Assembly: GCA_046724395.1 (NCBI GenBank) | Contig: JBKOWM010000126.1 | Location: 1-28,986, forward strand | Length of the DNA: 28,986 bases | Direction: 5' to 3' | Source: DATAEU01 sp046724395 | Lineage (GTDB): Bacteria; Actinomycetota; UBA4738; HRBIN12 | In this document: positions 6,651 to 14,020 of the stretch, in pieces | Position numbering within the stretch: the first letter of the stretch is position 1 | Layout: every line of letters starts with the position of its first letter | Program-made: the position numbers and the translations under genes | Notes under the pieces: generated by a model | Told to the model about the DNA's origin: nothing | Databases searched by the model: none | What the model saw: only the letters and a program-made list of their open reading frames with translations

Positions 6651-8162
6651 TCATCCGGCAAACACCTCGCGGCCGAGCGAGACCGTCAGGACGGGTCGGA
6701 GATCCCTCGGCGACTCCGCCTCAAAGATGTCCCCGTCCCACGCGACGAAGTCGGCGTGAGCGCCGGGAGCCAGGGACCCCTTCTTCCCATCGTGGTGCGC
6801 GAGCCGGGCCGAGCCGATCGTGACCAGCCGTATCGCCTCGTCGCGCCCCATCGCTTCCATCGGGTCGTGGTGTTCCTCCAGGGCGGCAACGGTGGCGAGC
6901 GGATCGAGCGAGGTGACGGGAGAGTCCGATCCGGCGCCGACCTCGATGCCGCGCGCGACGATCGACCGAAACGGATTCATCCGCGCGGCCCTGTCCTGGC
7001 CCAGTGCGAGCTCATACAACTCACCGGGGCGCCCCCAGCGCGCGTCGAACGCCGGCTGGACGGAGACCGCCAGGCCGAGCGCCGCCGCGCGTTCGAGCAG
7101 GCCGCCGTCGACCACCTCGAAGTGTTCGATCCGGTGTCGGCGGGCGCGAAAGTGGCGCCGTCGCCGCGAGTCGAGCGACGCGTACACCCGGTCCCAGGAG
7201 CGGATCACTTGATCGATGGCCGCATCGCCGATGGCGTGGACCGCTACCTGGAGGCTCGCCAGATGGGCCGCGTGGAAGAACTCCGCCACCTGGTCGTCTG
7301 TAAAGTACGACGTCCCGGTGCCCGAGCCGTCGGCGTACGGCTCCCGCAGCCACGCGGTGCGGGCGCCGATCGAGCCGTCCAATGAAACGTCGCCGCCGAT
7401 CGTGGTGATGCCTAGCTCGATCACGCTCGCCACGTCCGTCGTGCCGACGTACGCCACGACGTCGACCGGGAGCCTCGAGCGATGCCGGAGCAGGATCTCC
7501 AGGTCGCGCGCGCCCCGATCCTCGGGAAGCGACATCTCGTGGACGCACGTGATGCCTCGGGCGACCGCGAGACTCGCCGCCTCGAGCTGCAGCTGCTCCA
7601 CCTCGTTTGGGTCGAGGTTGCGCTCGATCCAGGCTCGAAGCACGGTGTTGGCCCGGCGAAGGACCCTGCCGGTCGCATCACCGTCGGCGTCGCGCTCGAC
7701 GCCGTCGACGTTCTCCAGACGCGCAGCCGCGATCGCCGAGTGGTTGACGAGAGCGATGTGACCGTCGGCCCTCATCGCCATCAGCGGGCGGTCGACCACG
7801 CGGTCGAGGTCCTCGATCGTCGGCGGCGTGGATGAGGTCCACCGCGTCTCGTCCCAGCCGTGGACGAGGATCGGCCCCGCTCGAGACCGCGCAACCGCGC
7901 GCAGGACGTCGATCAGCTCGCCTGCCGACGACGCGCGCTCGACCTCCGGAGCTCGATGGTGGATGCCCGTTCCCGTCAGGTGGACGTGGGCGTCGACGAA
8001 CCCCGGCGTGATCGTAGTGCCCGGGAGGTCGACGACTCGGTCGGCAAGAGGGGCCTCACCGCGTCCCGCCCGCTCGACGTGGCGCCCGTCCACCAAGAGC
8101 CAGTCGGCGGTGGCCGGGAAGGAGAGGGTTCGCACCATGGACGACCGGTACAGGGTGCGCAT
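6651..8162 (-). CDS. YtcJ-like metal-dependent amidohydrolase
   Basis: About 503 residues from the ATG at 8160-8162. That start has a -10 hexamer TATCAT 10 nt upstream (leaderless pattern); an ATG at 8138 is the alternative. The fold is the amidohydrolase_3 (YtcJ) type: a short N-terminal beta domain, the metal-binding FVDAHVHL (His59, His61), GWDETRW, AVHAIGDAAID and RIEHFEV, and near the end GSDSPV followed by a C-terminal beta-domain strand (DFVAWDGD). Members hydrolyse amides or cyclic amides at a mononuclear or binuclear metal site in the cytosol, but the true substrates of YtcJ proteins are mostly unknown. The 5' end overlaps the 3' end of the reverse transcriptase-like gene on the same strand. 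Confidence 0.85.
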   Translation of the reverse strand: MRTLYRSSMVRTLSFPATADWLLVDGRHVERAGRGEAPLADRVVDLPGTTITPGFVDAHVHLTGTGIHHRAPEVERASSAGELIDVLRAVARSRAGPILVHGWDETRWTSSTPPTIEDLDRVVDRPLMAMRADGHIALVNHSAIAAARLENVDGVERDADGDATGRVLRRANTVLRAWIERNLDPNEVEQLQLEAASLAVARGITCVHEMSLPEDRGARDLEILLRHRSRLPVDVVAYVGTTDVASVIELGITTIGGDVSLDGSIGARTAWLREPYADGSGTGTSYFTDDQVAEFFHAAHLASLQVAVHAIGDAAIDQVIRSWDRVYASLDSRRRRHFRARRHRIEHFEVVDGGLLERAAALGLAVSVQPAFDARWGRPGELYELALGQDRAARMNPFRSIVARGIEVGAGSDSPVTSLDPLATVAALEEHHDPMEAMGRDEAIRLVTIGSARLAHHDGKKGSLAPGAHADFVAWDGDIFEAESPRDLRPVLTVSLGREVFAG

Positions 8163-8874
8163 CGGCCGCGCGATGATACTCCGCACCCGAGGGCGTCCCC
8201 GCCGCCATCACGTCGATCGGCGGTCCCACGAGCGTCTTGCCGTCGTTCAGCCGAAGGCCGGCGCCCGCGAGGGCCGTCGCGAGCGCGTCGAGAACGTCGG
8301 CGGCCTGCCGCGCCGAGCGCAGCTCGATCCACCAGTCGTCGACCCACCGGACGAAGTTCACGCCGACACCGCGGAGCGCGCGGTCGCCCGCGGCCAACAC
8401 CGCGTTCGCGAGCACGGCCGAGGCGACCGGTCCGACGGGGAGCCCGCGGACGCCCTCCCCAGCGAGCCGCTCGAGCACGGTGACACACCTGTCGGCGTCC
8501 GTGCGATCGGCGCGGCAGCGTCGAAGGCCGTCCTCGACCCCGGCGAGCGAGACCGATGCGTAGCAATCGGCCACATCGGCACGCGCGATGAGCGCGGCCG
8601 ACGCGATCCCGCGCAGCTCCCCACCGAAGAGGCGTCGTTCGCGGCGCCAGTCGCGCAGCACGATCGCGGGCGGCACGCGCGATGCGACGGCGACCCGGTG
8701 CGCGAGCACCTCCCGCCCGAGCGCGCGCTCGACGCTTGGCGCGACACCGGCCACGGCCGCCGCATAGTCCTCGCCCAGCGACGGATCGAGACGGCAGAGA
8801 AGACGGACGCCACCGGGTTTGGGGCGACGCTCGAACTCGACGCGCGAACCATACGCCGACGACGGATGCCGCAC
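8056..8874 (-). CDS. Orphan reverse transcriptase-like protein
   Basis: About 272 residues from GTG 8872-8874. Reverse transcriptase motifs in order: RRPKPGGVRLL at about 15-25; motif A ADVADCYASV with catalytic Asp100; motif B GLPVGPVASAVLANAVL from 144; the catalytic box FVRWVDDWWI with Asp179 and Asp180 (WVDD in place of YADD); then LRLNDGKTLVG from 207. All three catalytic Asp are present. The protein is small for the family and has no recognisable partner domain. A longer TTG start (8955) is possible, but its extra residues translate a 9-bp inverted repeat (PLPRAREGRG), so I prefer the GTG with GGAGAGGG upstream. The last 35 codons overlap the amidohydrolase gene. It lacks group II intron domains, and I saw no retron or diversity-generating features nearby. 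Best guess: a stand-alone host or defence RT; class unknown. Confidence 0.7.
   Translation of the reverse strand: MRHPSSAYGSRVEFERRPKPGGVRLLCRLDPSLGEDYAAAVAGVAPSVERALGREVLAHRVAVASRVPPAIVLRDWRRERRLFGGELRGIASAALIARADVADCYASVSLAGVEDGLRRCRADRTDADRCVTVLERLAGEGVRGLPVGPVASAVLANAVLAAGDRALRGVGVNFVRWVDDWWIELRSARQAADVLDALATALAGAGLRLNDGKTLVGPPIDVMAAGTPSGAEYHRAADAHPVPVVHGANPLLPGHRRLALGGRAPRRAGGTR
8173..8178 (-). promoter_or_regulatory. -10 element of the amidohydrolase gene
   Basis: TATCAT on the minus strand, 10 nt before ATG 8162, lying inside the reverse transcriptase-like gene. It fits the leaderless or near-leaderless pattern of this genome. Confidence 0.45.
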
Positions 8875-8877
8875 GTA

Positions 8878-8908
8878 CCCTCTCCCCTCCCGCGCCCGCG
8901 GGAGAGGG
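8878..8908. repeat. 9-bp inverted repeat (CCCTCTCCC / GGGAGAGGG)
   Basis: Perfect arms at 8878-8886 and 8900-8908 with a 13-nt loop. Palindromes of this composition occur as dispersed intergenic elements in many high-GC bacteria. It ends 4 nt before the preferred GTG start of the RT-like gene, so it may fold over the ribosome-binding site. Confidence 0.6.
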
Positions 8909-9048
8909 GCCAGGCGCGCCGGGTCGAGTGTGCGGCCCGTGAACGCACGTCGCAATCGGTCGGTCGGGGGTCGGTGGCACGGAGGGCTCGCTCCCCCACC
9001 CAGATCCGCGAGGCCGCGGCCGACCGCCGGAGCGGACGGCCGTCTCCG

Positions 9049-9054
9049 TATGAT
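9049..9054 (+). promoter_or_regulatory. -10 element of the Lrp/AsnC gene
   Basis: TATGAT ends exactly 6 nt before GTG 9061, which places the transcription start on the first base of the start codon. This supports the short start against longer upstream extensions of the frame. Confidence 0.6.
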
Positions 9055-9060
9055 GCCGGG

Positions 9061-9504
9061 GTGCTCGACGACCGCGATCTCACGATCATCGCCGCCCTGC
9101 AGGAGGACGCCCGGGCGACGTATGCCGACGTCGGCCGCCGCGTCGGCCTCTCCCCCTCATCGGTCCACGATCGCGTCCGCAAGCTCGAGCAGGGAGGTGT
9201 CATCCGCGGGTACCGGGCCATCGTCGATCCTGAGTCGATCGGACTGTTCGTGACGGCGCTCGTCGCCGTGACGCCCCTGGATCCGATGCAGCCCGACGAC
9301 CTACCCGACCGGGTCCGCGAGTTCCCCGAAGTCGAGGACTGCTTCAGCGTCGCGGGCGAGGCCAACTACATCCTGAAGGTGCGCACCCGCACCACCTCCC
9401 ACCTGGAGGACCTGATCCGACGGCTCCGGGAGAAGGGCGGCGTCCAGACGCGCACGACGGTGGTGCTGTCGACGCCGTTCGAGGGGCGCGCCCGGATCCC
9501 CTGA
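9061..9504 (+). CDS. Lrp/AsnC family transcriptional regulator
   Basis: 147 residues from a GTG fixed by a leaderless -10. Residues 1-55 are the Lrp winged helix-turn-helix: LDDRDLTIIAALQEDAR, then YADVGRRVGLSPSSVHDRV and KLEQGGVIRGYRA. Residues 60-140 are the RAM (ligand-binding, oligomerising) domain with VEDCFSVAGEANYILKVR. These proteins bind DNA as dimers or octamers and usually sense amino acids. The gene diverges from the reverse transcriptase-like gene, with 186 bp between their starts, and is followed 101 bp later by the membrane protease gene on the same strand. Its target is not evident; autoregulation and control of the divergent gene are the simplest guesses. Confidence 0.9.
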   Translation: MLDDRDLTIIAALQEDARATYADVGRRVGLSPSSVHDRVRKLEQGGVIRGYRAIVDPESIGLFVTALVAVTPLDPMQPDDLPDRVREFPEVEDCFSVAGEANYILKVRTRTTSHLEDLIRRLREKGGVQTRTTVVLSTPFEGRARIP

Positions 9505-9543
9505 GCGGGCGCCGGCGGTCGCCTGCGGTGCGTCCGCGAGGGC

Positions 9544-9598
9544 TACACTTGTGATCTCGAGAACGGCCCGCGCGGCGGGCCCTCCACCCCCTGGGGGT
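9544..9598 (+). promoter_or_regulatory. Promoter and two-hairpin leader of the membrane AAA protease gene
   Basis: TACACT (9544-9549) is a good -10; no clear -35. The short leader contains two tight hairpins: GGCCCGC/GCGGGCC (9565-9581) and ACCCCC/GGGGGT (9586-9598). The G-run of the second is the only candidate ribosome-binding site for ATG 9606, so folding could hide it. Confidence 0.45.
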
Positions 9599-9605
9599 TC
9601 GGCTG

Positions 9606-11441
9606 ATGGATCCGTACCGTCGCTACTGGCGCTGGCTGAAGCGGGCGCTGCTGTTCCTGGTCGCGTACGTCCTGATCGGGTACCTCTTCCTCGGCGTTCA
9701 GCCGAGCGACGCGCTGCTGCATCCCGGCGCCACGCTCTCGAGCTACCGCCAGTTCGTCGTCTACCTGCTGTTCGTCTCGATGTTCCTCGTCGTGCAGTTC
9801 GCGGCGATGTTCTGGTTCCTGATGCGCGGTACGTACTACACGATCTATCCGAACGAGTACGACAAGACCTTCGACGACGTTCGGGGTCAGCCCGCTGCCG
9901 TCGAGTCGTCAAAGGAGGTCCTCCGCCTCTTCCAGGGGTTCAAGGACTTCAAGCAGATGGGCGGCTACCCGCCTCACGGGATCCTGTTCGAAGGACCGCC
10001 GGGCACCGGCAAGACGCTGATGGCCAAGGCGATCGCCGGCGCCTCGAGCGTCCCGATCCTCATCGCTGACGGCAGCCGCTTCATGAACATGTTCTTCGGG
10101 ATCGGCAACATGAAGGTCCGGCGGATGTTCTCGCGCGCACGCGCCATGTCCGATAAGTACGGCGGCGCGGTGATCTTCATCGACGAGCTCGATGCCCTGG
10201 GCGCCGCCCGCGGCGAGATCTCCGAACGATCGAGCGAATACCGGCAGCCATCGGCCGCGCACCGGGTGATGATGGGCGGGATGGGCATGGGCGGCGCCGG
10301 GATGGGAATCGTCAACGAGCTCCTCGTGAACATGGACGGCTTCACGGCGCCGAAAGGTTTGTGGAGGCACATCCGGCGCTGGCTCAGCCTCGGCAGGCCC
10401 AAGGTGCCCCACTACAACATCCTCGTCATTGGCGCGACGAACCGCGCGAGCACGCTCGACCCGGCGCTGCTGCGCCCCGGTCGGTTCGATCGCAGGATCC
10501 ATGTCGGCCTTCCCGACGCCGAGGGCCGGGCGGACATCGCCAGGTATTACCTCGCCAAGGTTCGCCACGAGCCCGTCGACGTGAACAAGCTCGGTCGCAT
10601 GATGACCGGCTACTCGCCCGCGAGCATCCAGAACATCGTGAACGAGGCCCTCATCTTCGCGCTCCAGGACGGACGCGACGCGCTGCGCTGGGACGACCTG
10701 TGGCAGGCCAAGCTCGTGGAGGAAATCGGGCTGAAGCAGCCCGTGAAGTACTCGCCGCGCGAGAAGGAAATGGTCGCGCTGCACGAGGCCTCTCACGCCG
10801 TTGCGTCGTACTCGCTGGAACGCGAGGACATGCAGATCCAGGTCATCACCATCCAAAAGCGCGAGTCCGCCCTCGGTTTGGTCTCGACACAGGAGATCGA
10901 GGAGATGTTCCTGCGAACGCAGAAGCAGCTGCTCGCGCGGATCCAGGTCTCCCTGGCGGGGCTCGTCGGGGAGGAGATCTGGTTCGGCCAGACGACGACC
11001 GGGCCGTCCTCCGACCTGGTGAACGCGACGCGCAACGCGGCAGCCTACGTGGGGCTCTTCGGCATGGGCAGCAGTCTCGTGTCGGTCGGAGCCATCCAGC
11101 CGTCGATGATGGACGGCGATCCGATCGGCAACGTGCTCCGCGACCGCGACCGGCGCAAGGAGGTCGAAGCGATCCTGCAGGAGTGCCGGGACCGGGTGCG
11201 GTCGCTGTTGCAGCAGAAGCGACCGGTCGTCGAGGGTGTTCGCGACGCGCTGCTCGAGCGCGAGGAGCTCATCGGCGACGAGATCGAGGCGCTGATGGCC
11301 GAGCTCGGGGAACGAGAGCCGATCGAGGGTGTTCCCATCGGCATCCTTACGGGCAACGGCCACGAGGGCCGAGCGCTCGGCGACGGGAACCGGGGGCCGA
11401 CCGGAAACGGCGAGGCGCCCCCGCGGCCCGATACCCCGTAA
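9606..11441 (+). CDS. FtsH-like membrane AAA+ zinc metalloprotease
   Basis: 611 residues. Two membrane helices at about 12-30 and 49-73 enclose a short external loop of about 20 residues, much less than in classic FtsH. The AAA domain has Walker A GPPGTGKT (130-137), Walker B VIFIDELDALG (from 189), sensor GATNR and LLRPGRFDR. The M41 protease domain has the zinc motif HEASH (393-397) and a likely third ligand Asp470. It should extract and degrade membrane or damaged proteins in an ATP-driven hexamer. Odd features: a Met/Gly-rich insert (about 207-235, with MMGGMGMGGAGMG) after Walker B, and a basic insert (KGLWRHIRRWLSLGRPKVPHYN) before the sensor strand. The tail (about 580-611) is Gly/Pro-rich. 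It may be a paralogue of a main ftsH elsewhere; I leave the symbol blank. Confidence 0.85.
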   Translation: MDPYRRYWRWLKRALLFLVAYVLIGYLFLGVQPSDALLHPGATLSSYRQFVVYLLFVSMFLVVQFAAMFWFLMRGTYYTIYPNEYDKTFDDVRGQPAAVESSKEVLRLFQGFKDFKQMGGYPPHGILFEGPPGTGKTLMAKAIAGASSVPILIADGSRFMNMFFGIGNMKVRRMFSRARAMSDKYGGAVIFIDELDALGAARGEISERSSEYRQPSAAHRVMMGGMGMGGAGMGIVNELLVNMDGFTAPKGLWRHIRRWLSLGRPKVPHYNILVIGATNRASTLDPALLRPGRFDRRIHVGLPDAEGRADIARYYLAKVRHEPVDVNKLGRMMTGYSPASIQNIVNEALIFALQDGRDALRWDDLWQAKLVEEIGLKQPVKYSPREKEMVALHEASHAVASYSLEREDMQIQVITIQKRESALGLVSTQEIEEMFLRTQKQLLARIQVSLAGLVGEEIWFGQTTTGPSSDLVNATRNAAAYVGLFGMGSSLVSVGAIQPSMMDGDPIGNVLRDRDRRKEVEAILQECRDRVRSLLQQKRPVVEGVRDALLEREELIGDEIEALMAELGEREPIEGVPIGILTGNGHEGRALGDGNRGPTGNGEAPPRPDTP

Positions 11442-11481
11442 CCGGCCGCACGCACGGCGCCGGCCGAGGCCGCCTCGACGG

Positions 11482-11487
11482 TATCCT
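11482..11487 (+). promoter_or_regulatory. -10 element of cysS
   Basis: TATCCT lies 9 nt before GTG 11497, giving a leader of only a few nucleotides. The gap 11442-11496 also holds GC-rich inverted CCGGC/GCCGG segments that might end the upstream transcript. Confidence 0.45.
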
Positions 11488-11496
11488 CGTTGAACC

Positions 11497-12885
11497 GTGC
11501 GGTTGTACAACACGCTCTCGCGCACCGTCGAGGACGTCGAGCCGGTCGACGACCGGCACGTTCGGATGTACACGTGCGGGCCGACGGTCTACCGGTACGT
11601 CCACATCGGCAACCTGCGGTCGTTCCTGCTGTCGGACCTGATCCGCCGCGGCCTCGAGTTCGAGGGTTACACCGTGACGCAGGTCATCAACATCACCGAC
11701 GTCGGTCACATGACGGACGACACCTCGGACACCGGGCGCGACCGGATGGATCTGGCCGTCGCTGACGAGGGGCTGTCGCCAGACGCGATCGCCAAGAAGT
11801 ACACCGACGCGTTTCTGGACGACGCCAAGGCCATCGGGCTGAAGTTCGCGGACGAATATCCCAGGGCGACGGAACACATCAAGGACATGATCGATCTCAC
11901 GCAGGCGCTCATCGATCGCGGGCACGCGTACGAGGTCGGCGGCAACGTGTACTACGACGTCCGATCCTTTCCCGAATACGGGAGGCTCTCGGGCAACACG
12001 CTCGATAATCTGCGGGCCGGCCATCGCCAGGACCTCGAGGTAGATCCCAACAAGCGCAATCCGGAGGACTTCGCGTTATGGAAGAAGGCCGGGGCGAACC
12101 GGCTCATGAAGTGGGACTCGCCGTGGGGTGAGGGGTTCCCCGGATGGCACATAGAGTGCTCGGCGATGTCGATGCGCTACCTCGGCGACCGGTTCGACAT
12201 CCACACCGGCGGCGCGGACCTGACCTTCCCCCACCACGAGGACGAGATCGCCCAGTCCGACGGCGCGGTGGGGCACCCGGTCGTCTCGATCTGGGTGCAC
12301 GGTGGTCATCTGCGGCTGACGGGGCAGAAGATGGCGAAGTCCTCCGGCAACGTCGTCCGCGTCGCCGACCTCCGGGAGATGAACTTTGACCCGTTGTCCT
12401 TCCGGTACCTCACGTTCCAGACCCGCTACCGCAGCGAGATGGACTTCAACGAGCAGGCGATGCGCGGGGCCGACCACGCCGTGAAACGTCTGCGGCAGCG
12501 CGTGGCCGAGTGGGGCCCGCCGGGGCGCGCGCTGTCCTTCGAGGCGGAGGAGTTCGACCGCCGGTTCCGCTACGCCGTCGCCGACGATCTCGACATGCCC
12601 CACGCGCTCGTCATGCTGAACGAGGCCGTCTCGTCGTCGCTTCCCGACGGCGAGAAGGTGCGGCTGCTTTCGTCCTGGGACGCCGTGCTCGGTCTCGACC
12701 TCGGTCACGACGCCCGACAGGGTTGGGAGCCGACCGAGGAGATGCATCGGCTCGTCGTCGAGCGGGACGCAGCCCGCGCCGCAAGGGACTTCGGGCGCGC
12801 CGACGAGATCCGTTCGCGGCTTCAGTCGATGGGACTCGAGGTCATGGACTCGCCCGACGGCACGCGGATCCGTCCGCAGCGGTAG
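11497..12885 (+). CDS. cysS: Cysteinyl-tRNA synthetase
   Basis: 462 residues. Class I synthetase with the HIGH-type motif HIGN (36-39), the KMSKS-type motif KMAKS (278-282) and zinc ligands Cys27 (MYTCGPTVY), Cys221 (WHIECS) and the HHEDE segment (246-250). It charges tRNA-Cys with cysteine using ATP in the cytosol. The length and the C-terminal DALR-like and tail regions (LDMPHALVML, DFGRADEIRSRLQSMG) fit CysS rather than the shorter mycothiol ligase MshC, a paralogue common in actinobacteria. The GTG start follows a -10 hexamer by 9 nt. The gene is convergent with the M24 peptidase gene. Confidence 0.95.
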   Translation: MRLYNTLSRTVEDVEPVDDRHVRMYTCGPTVYRYVHIGNLRSFLLSDLIRRGLEFEGYTVTQVINITDVGHMTDDTSDTGRDRMDLAVADEGLSPDAIAKKYTDAFLDDAKAIGLKFADEYPRATEHIKDMIDLTQALIDRGHAYEVGGNVYYDVRSFPEYGRLSGNTLDNLRAGHRQDLEVDPNKRNPEDFALWKKAGANRLMKWDSPWGEGFPGWHIECSAMSMRYLGDRFDIHTGGADLTFPHHEDEIAQSDGAVGHPVVSIWVHGGHLRLTGQKMAKSSGNVVRVADLREMNFDPLSFRYLTFQTRYRSEMDFNEQAMRGADHAVKRLRQRVAEWGPPGRALSFEAEEFDRRFRYAVADDLDMPHALVMLNEAVSSSLPDGEKVRLLSSWDAVLGLDLGHDARQGWEPTEEMHRLVVERDAARAARDFGRADEIRSRLQSMGLEVMDSPDGTRIRPQR

Positions 12886-12886
12886 C

Positions 12887-12899
12887 CGGGAGGCTCCCG
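12887..12899. terminator. Possible bidirectional hairpin between convergent genes
   Basis: CGGGA-GGC-TCCCG sits 2 nt after the cysS stop, in the 34-bp gap to the convergent M24 peptidase stop. There is no T-tract on either side. Confidence 0.3.
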
Positions 12900-12919
12900 C
12901 CTTCGCTCCGGCCGCGAGC

Positions 12920-14020
12920 TCAGGAAACCGCGACGAGTTCGCGGGGCGCCTCGTTCAGCCGCCGGACGCCGTCGGCCGTGACCGCGACGATGTCCTCGAT
13001 CCGCACGCCGTACCGGCCCTCGACGTAGACGCCGGGCTCGATCGAGAACGTCATCCCCTCCTGGAGGCGCGTCTCGTTTCCCCGGACGATGTACGGGTCC
13101 TCGTGCGTCTCCAGGCCGATGCCGTGGCCGGTCCGGTGCAGGAACCTGTCGCCGTACCCCGCTTCGTCGATCACGGCGCGAGCGGCGCGGTCGACGTCTT
13201 GACATGCCACACCGGGACGGACCGCCTCGACCGCGACTTGCTGCGCGCGGCGGACGATGTCGTACACCTCGTCGAAGCCCGCCGGCGGCTCGCCCGCGAC
13301 GACGGTCCGCGTGATGTCCGAACCGTAGCCTTTGACGAACCCCCCGAAGTCCAGGACGACGACGTCGCCGGGGGCGATCCGTCGCGGCCCGGCGTCGTGA
13401 TGTGGCGACGCGCCATTCGGTCCCGAGCCGACGATCGCGAAGTCGGCGCGCTCGTGTCCGTTCGCGCGCAGAAGTTCGTCGAGGTCGCCCGCGATCTCCT
13501 CCTCGCTCCGGCCGGCGAAGGGCCGCGTCCGGATCGCCGCGAACGCCGCGTCGGCGGCGGCGCCCGCCCGCGCCAGCGCGCCCACCTCGTCGGGATCCTT
13601 GACGGCGCGAAGACCCTGCAGAACGGCTCCTGAAGCGACGAACGAGGCGCCGGAGGCGGCCGCCTGCATCCCGAGGAGATGCACGGCCCAAGCACGATCG
13701 GTCACCGCGTAGACGCCGGCACCGAGCAGCCGTGCCGCCGAGGCGAACGGATCCTCTCCGTCGGTCCACGTCGAGAGCTCCATCCCCCCCATTCCGGGCG
13801 CCGCCTCCGCCGCGGGTCGCTCGAGCCGAGGCAGGAGCACGACCGGGTCGGCGCCGGGCGCGAGGCGCAGGAGCGTCAGCCGCTCCATCGTCAGCCCCTC
13901 GTAGCCGGTCAGATAGCGGAGATCGGGGCCCGGCGTCACGATGAAGCCATCGAGGCCTGCGCCCTCGATGGCTCGCAAGGCCCTTCGCCGGCGTTCCGCG
14001 TAGCGGCCGGCGTCGGTCAC
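12920..14020 (-). CDS. M24 family metallopeptidase (Xaa-Pro dipeptidase/aminopeptidase type)
   Basis: 366 residues. The N-terminal creatinase-like domain (1-135) contains TPGPDLRYLTGY. The C-terminal pita-bread domain carries all five metal ligands: Asp224 (VVVLDFGG), Asp235 (SDITRT), His299 (TGHGIGLETHE), Glu328 (SIEPGVY) and Glu342 (RIEDIV). It removes or splits N-terminal Xaa-Pro dipeptides with two metal ions in the cytosol. The GTG start overlaps the stop of the lipid kinase gene by 4 nt (GTGA), so the two are translationally coupled. A Met-aminopeptidase role is less likely because the N-terminal domain is present. Confidence 0.9.
   Translation of the reverse strand: MTDAGRYAERRRRALRAIEGAGLDGFIVTPGPDLRYLTGYEGLTMERLTLLRLAPGADPVVLLPRLERPAAEAAPGMGGMELSTWTDGEDPFASAARLLGAGVYAVTDRAWAVHLLGMQAAASGASFVASGAVLQGLRAVKDPDEVGALARAGAAADAAFAAIRTRPFAGRSEEEIAGDLDELLRANGHERADFAIVGSGPNGASPHHDAGPRRIAPGDVVVLDFGGFVKGYGSDITRTVVAGEPPAGFDEVYDIVRRAQQVAVEAVRPGVACQDVDRAARAVIDEAGYGDRFLHRTGHGIGLETHEDPYIVRGNETRLQEGMTFSIEPGVYVEGRYGVRIEDIVAVTADGVRRLNEAPRELVAVS

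Noticed and set aside
8875..8955. TTG-initiated N-terminal extension of the RT-like protein
   Set aside because: The extra residues translate an intergenic inverted repeat (PLPRAREGRG), a common artefact; the GTG at 8874 is preferred, although not proven.
7828..9060. Long 5' extension of the Lrp/AsnC frame
   Set aside because: The extension runs antisense through the amidohydrolase and RT genes; the leaderless -10 and family length fix the start at 9061.
8056..9060. Retron or diversity-generating retroelement around the RT-like gene
   Set aside because: By eye I found no msr/msd-like RNA gene, no template/variable repeat pair and no target protein with a variable C-terminus nearby.
9909..11573. 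554-codon minus-strand frame opposite the AAA protease
   Set aside because: Shadow frame without recognisable domains; the plus-strand gene has Walker and HExxH motifs.
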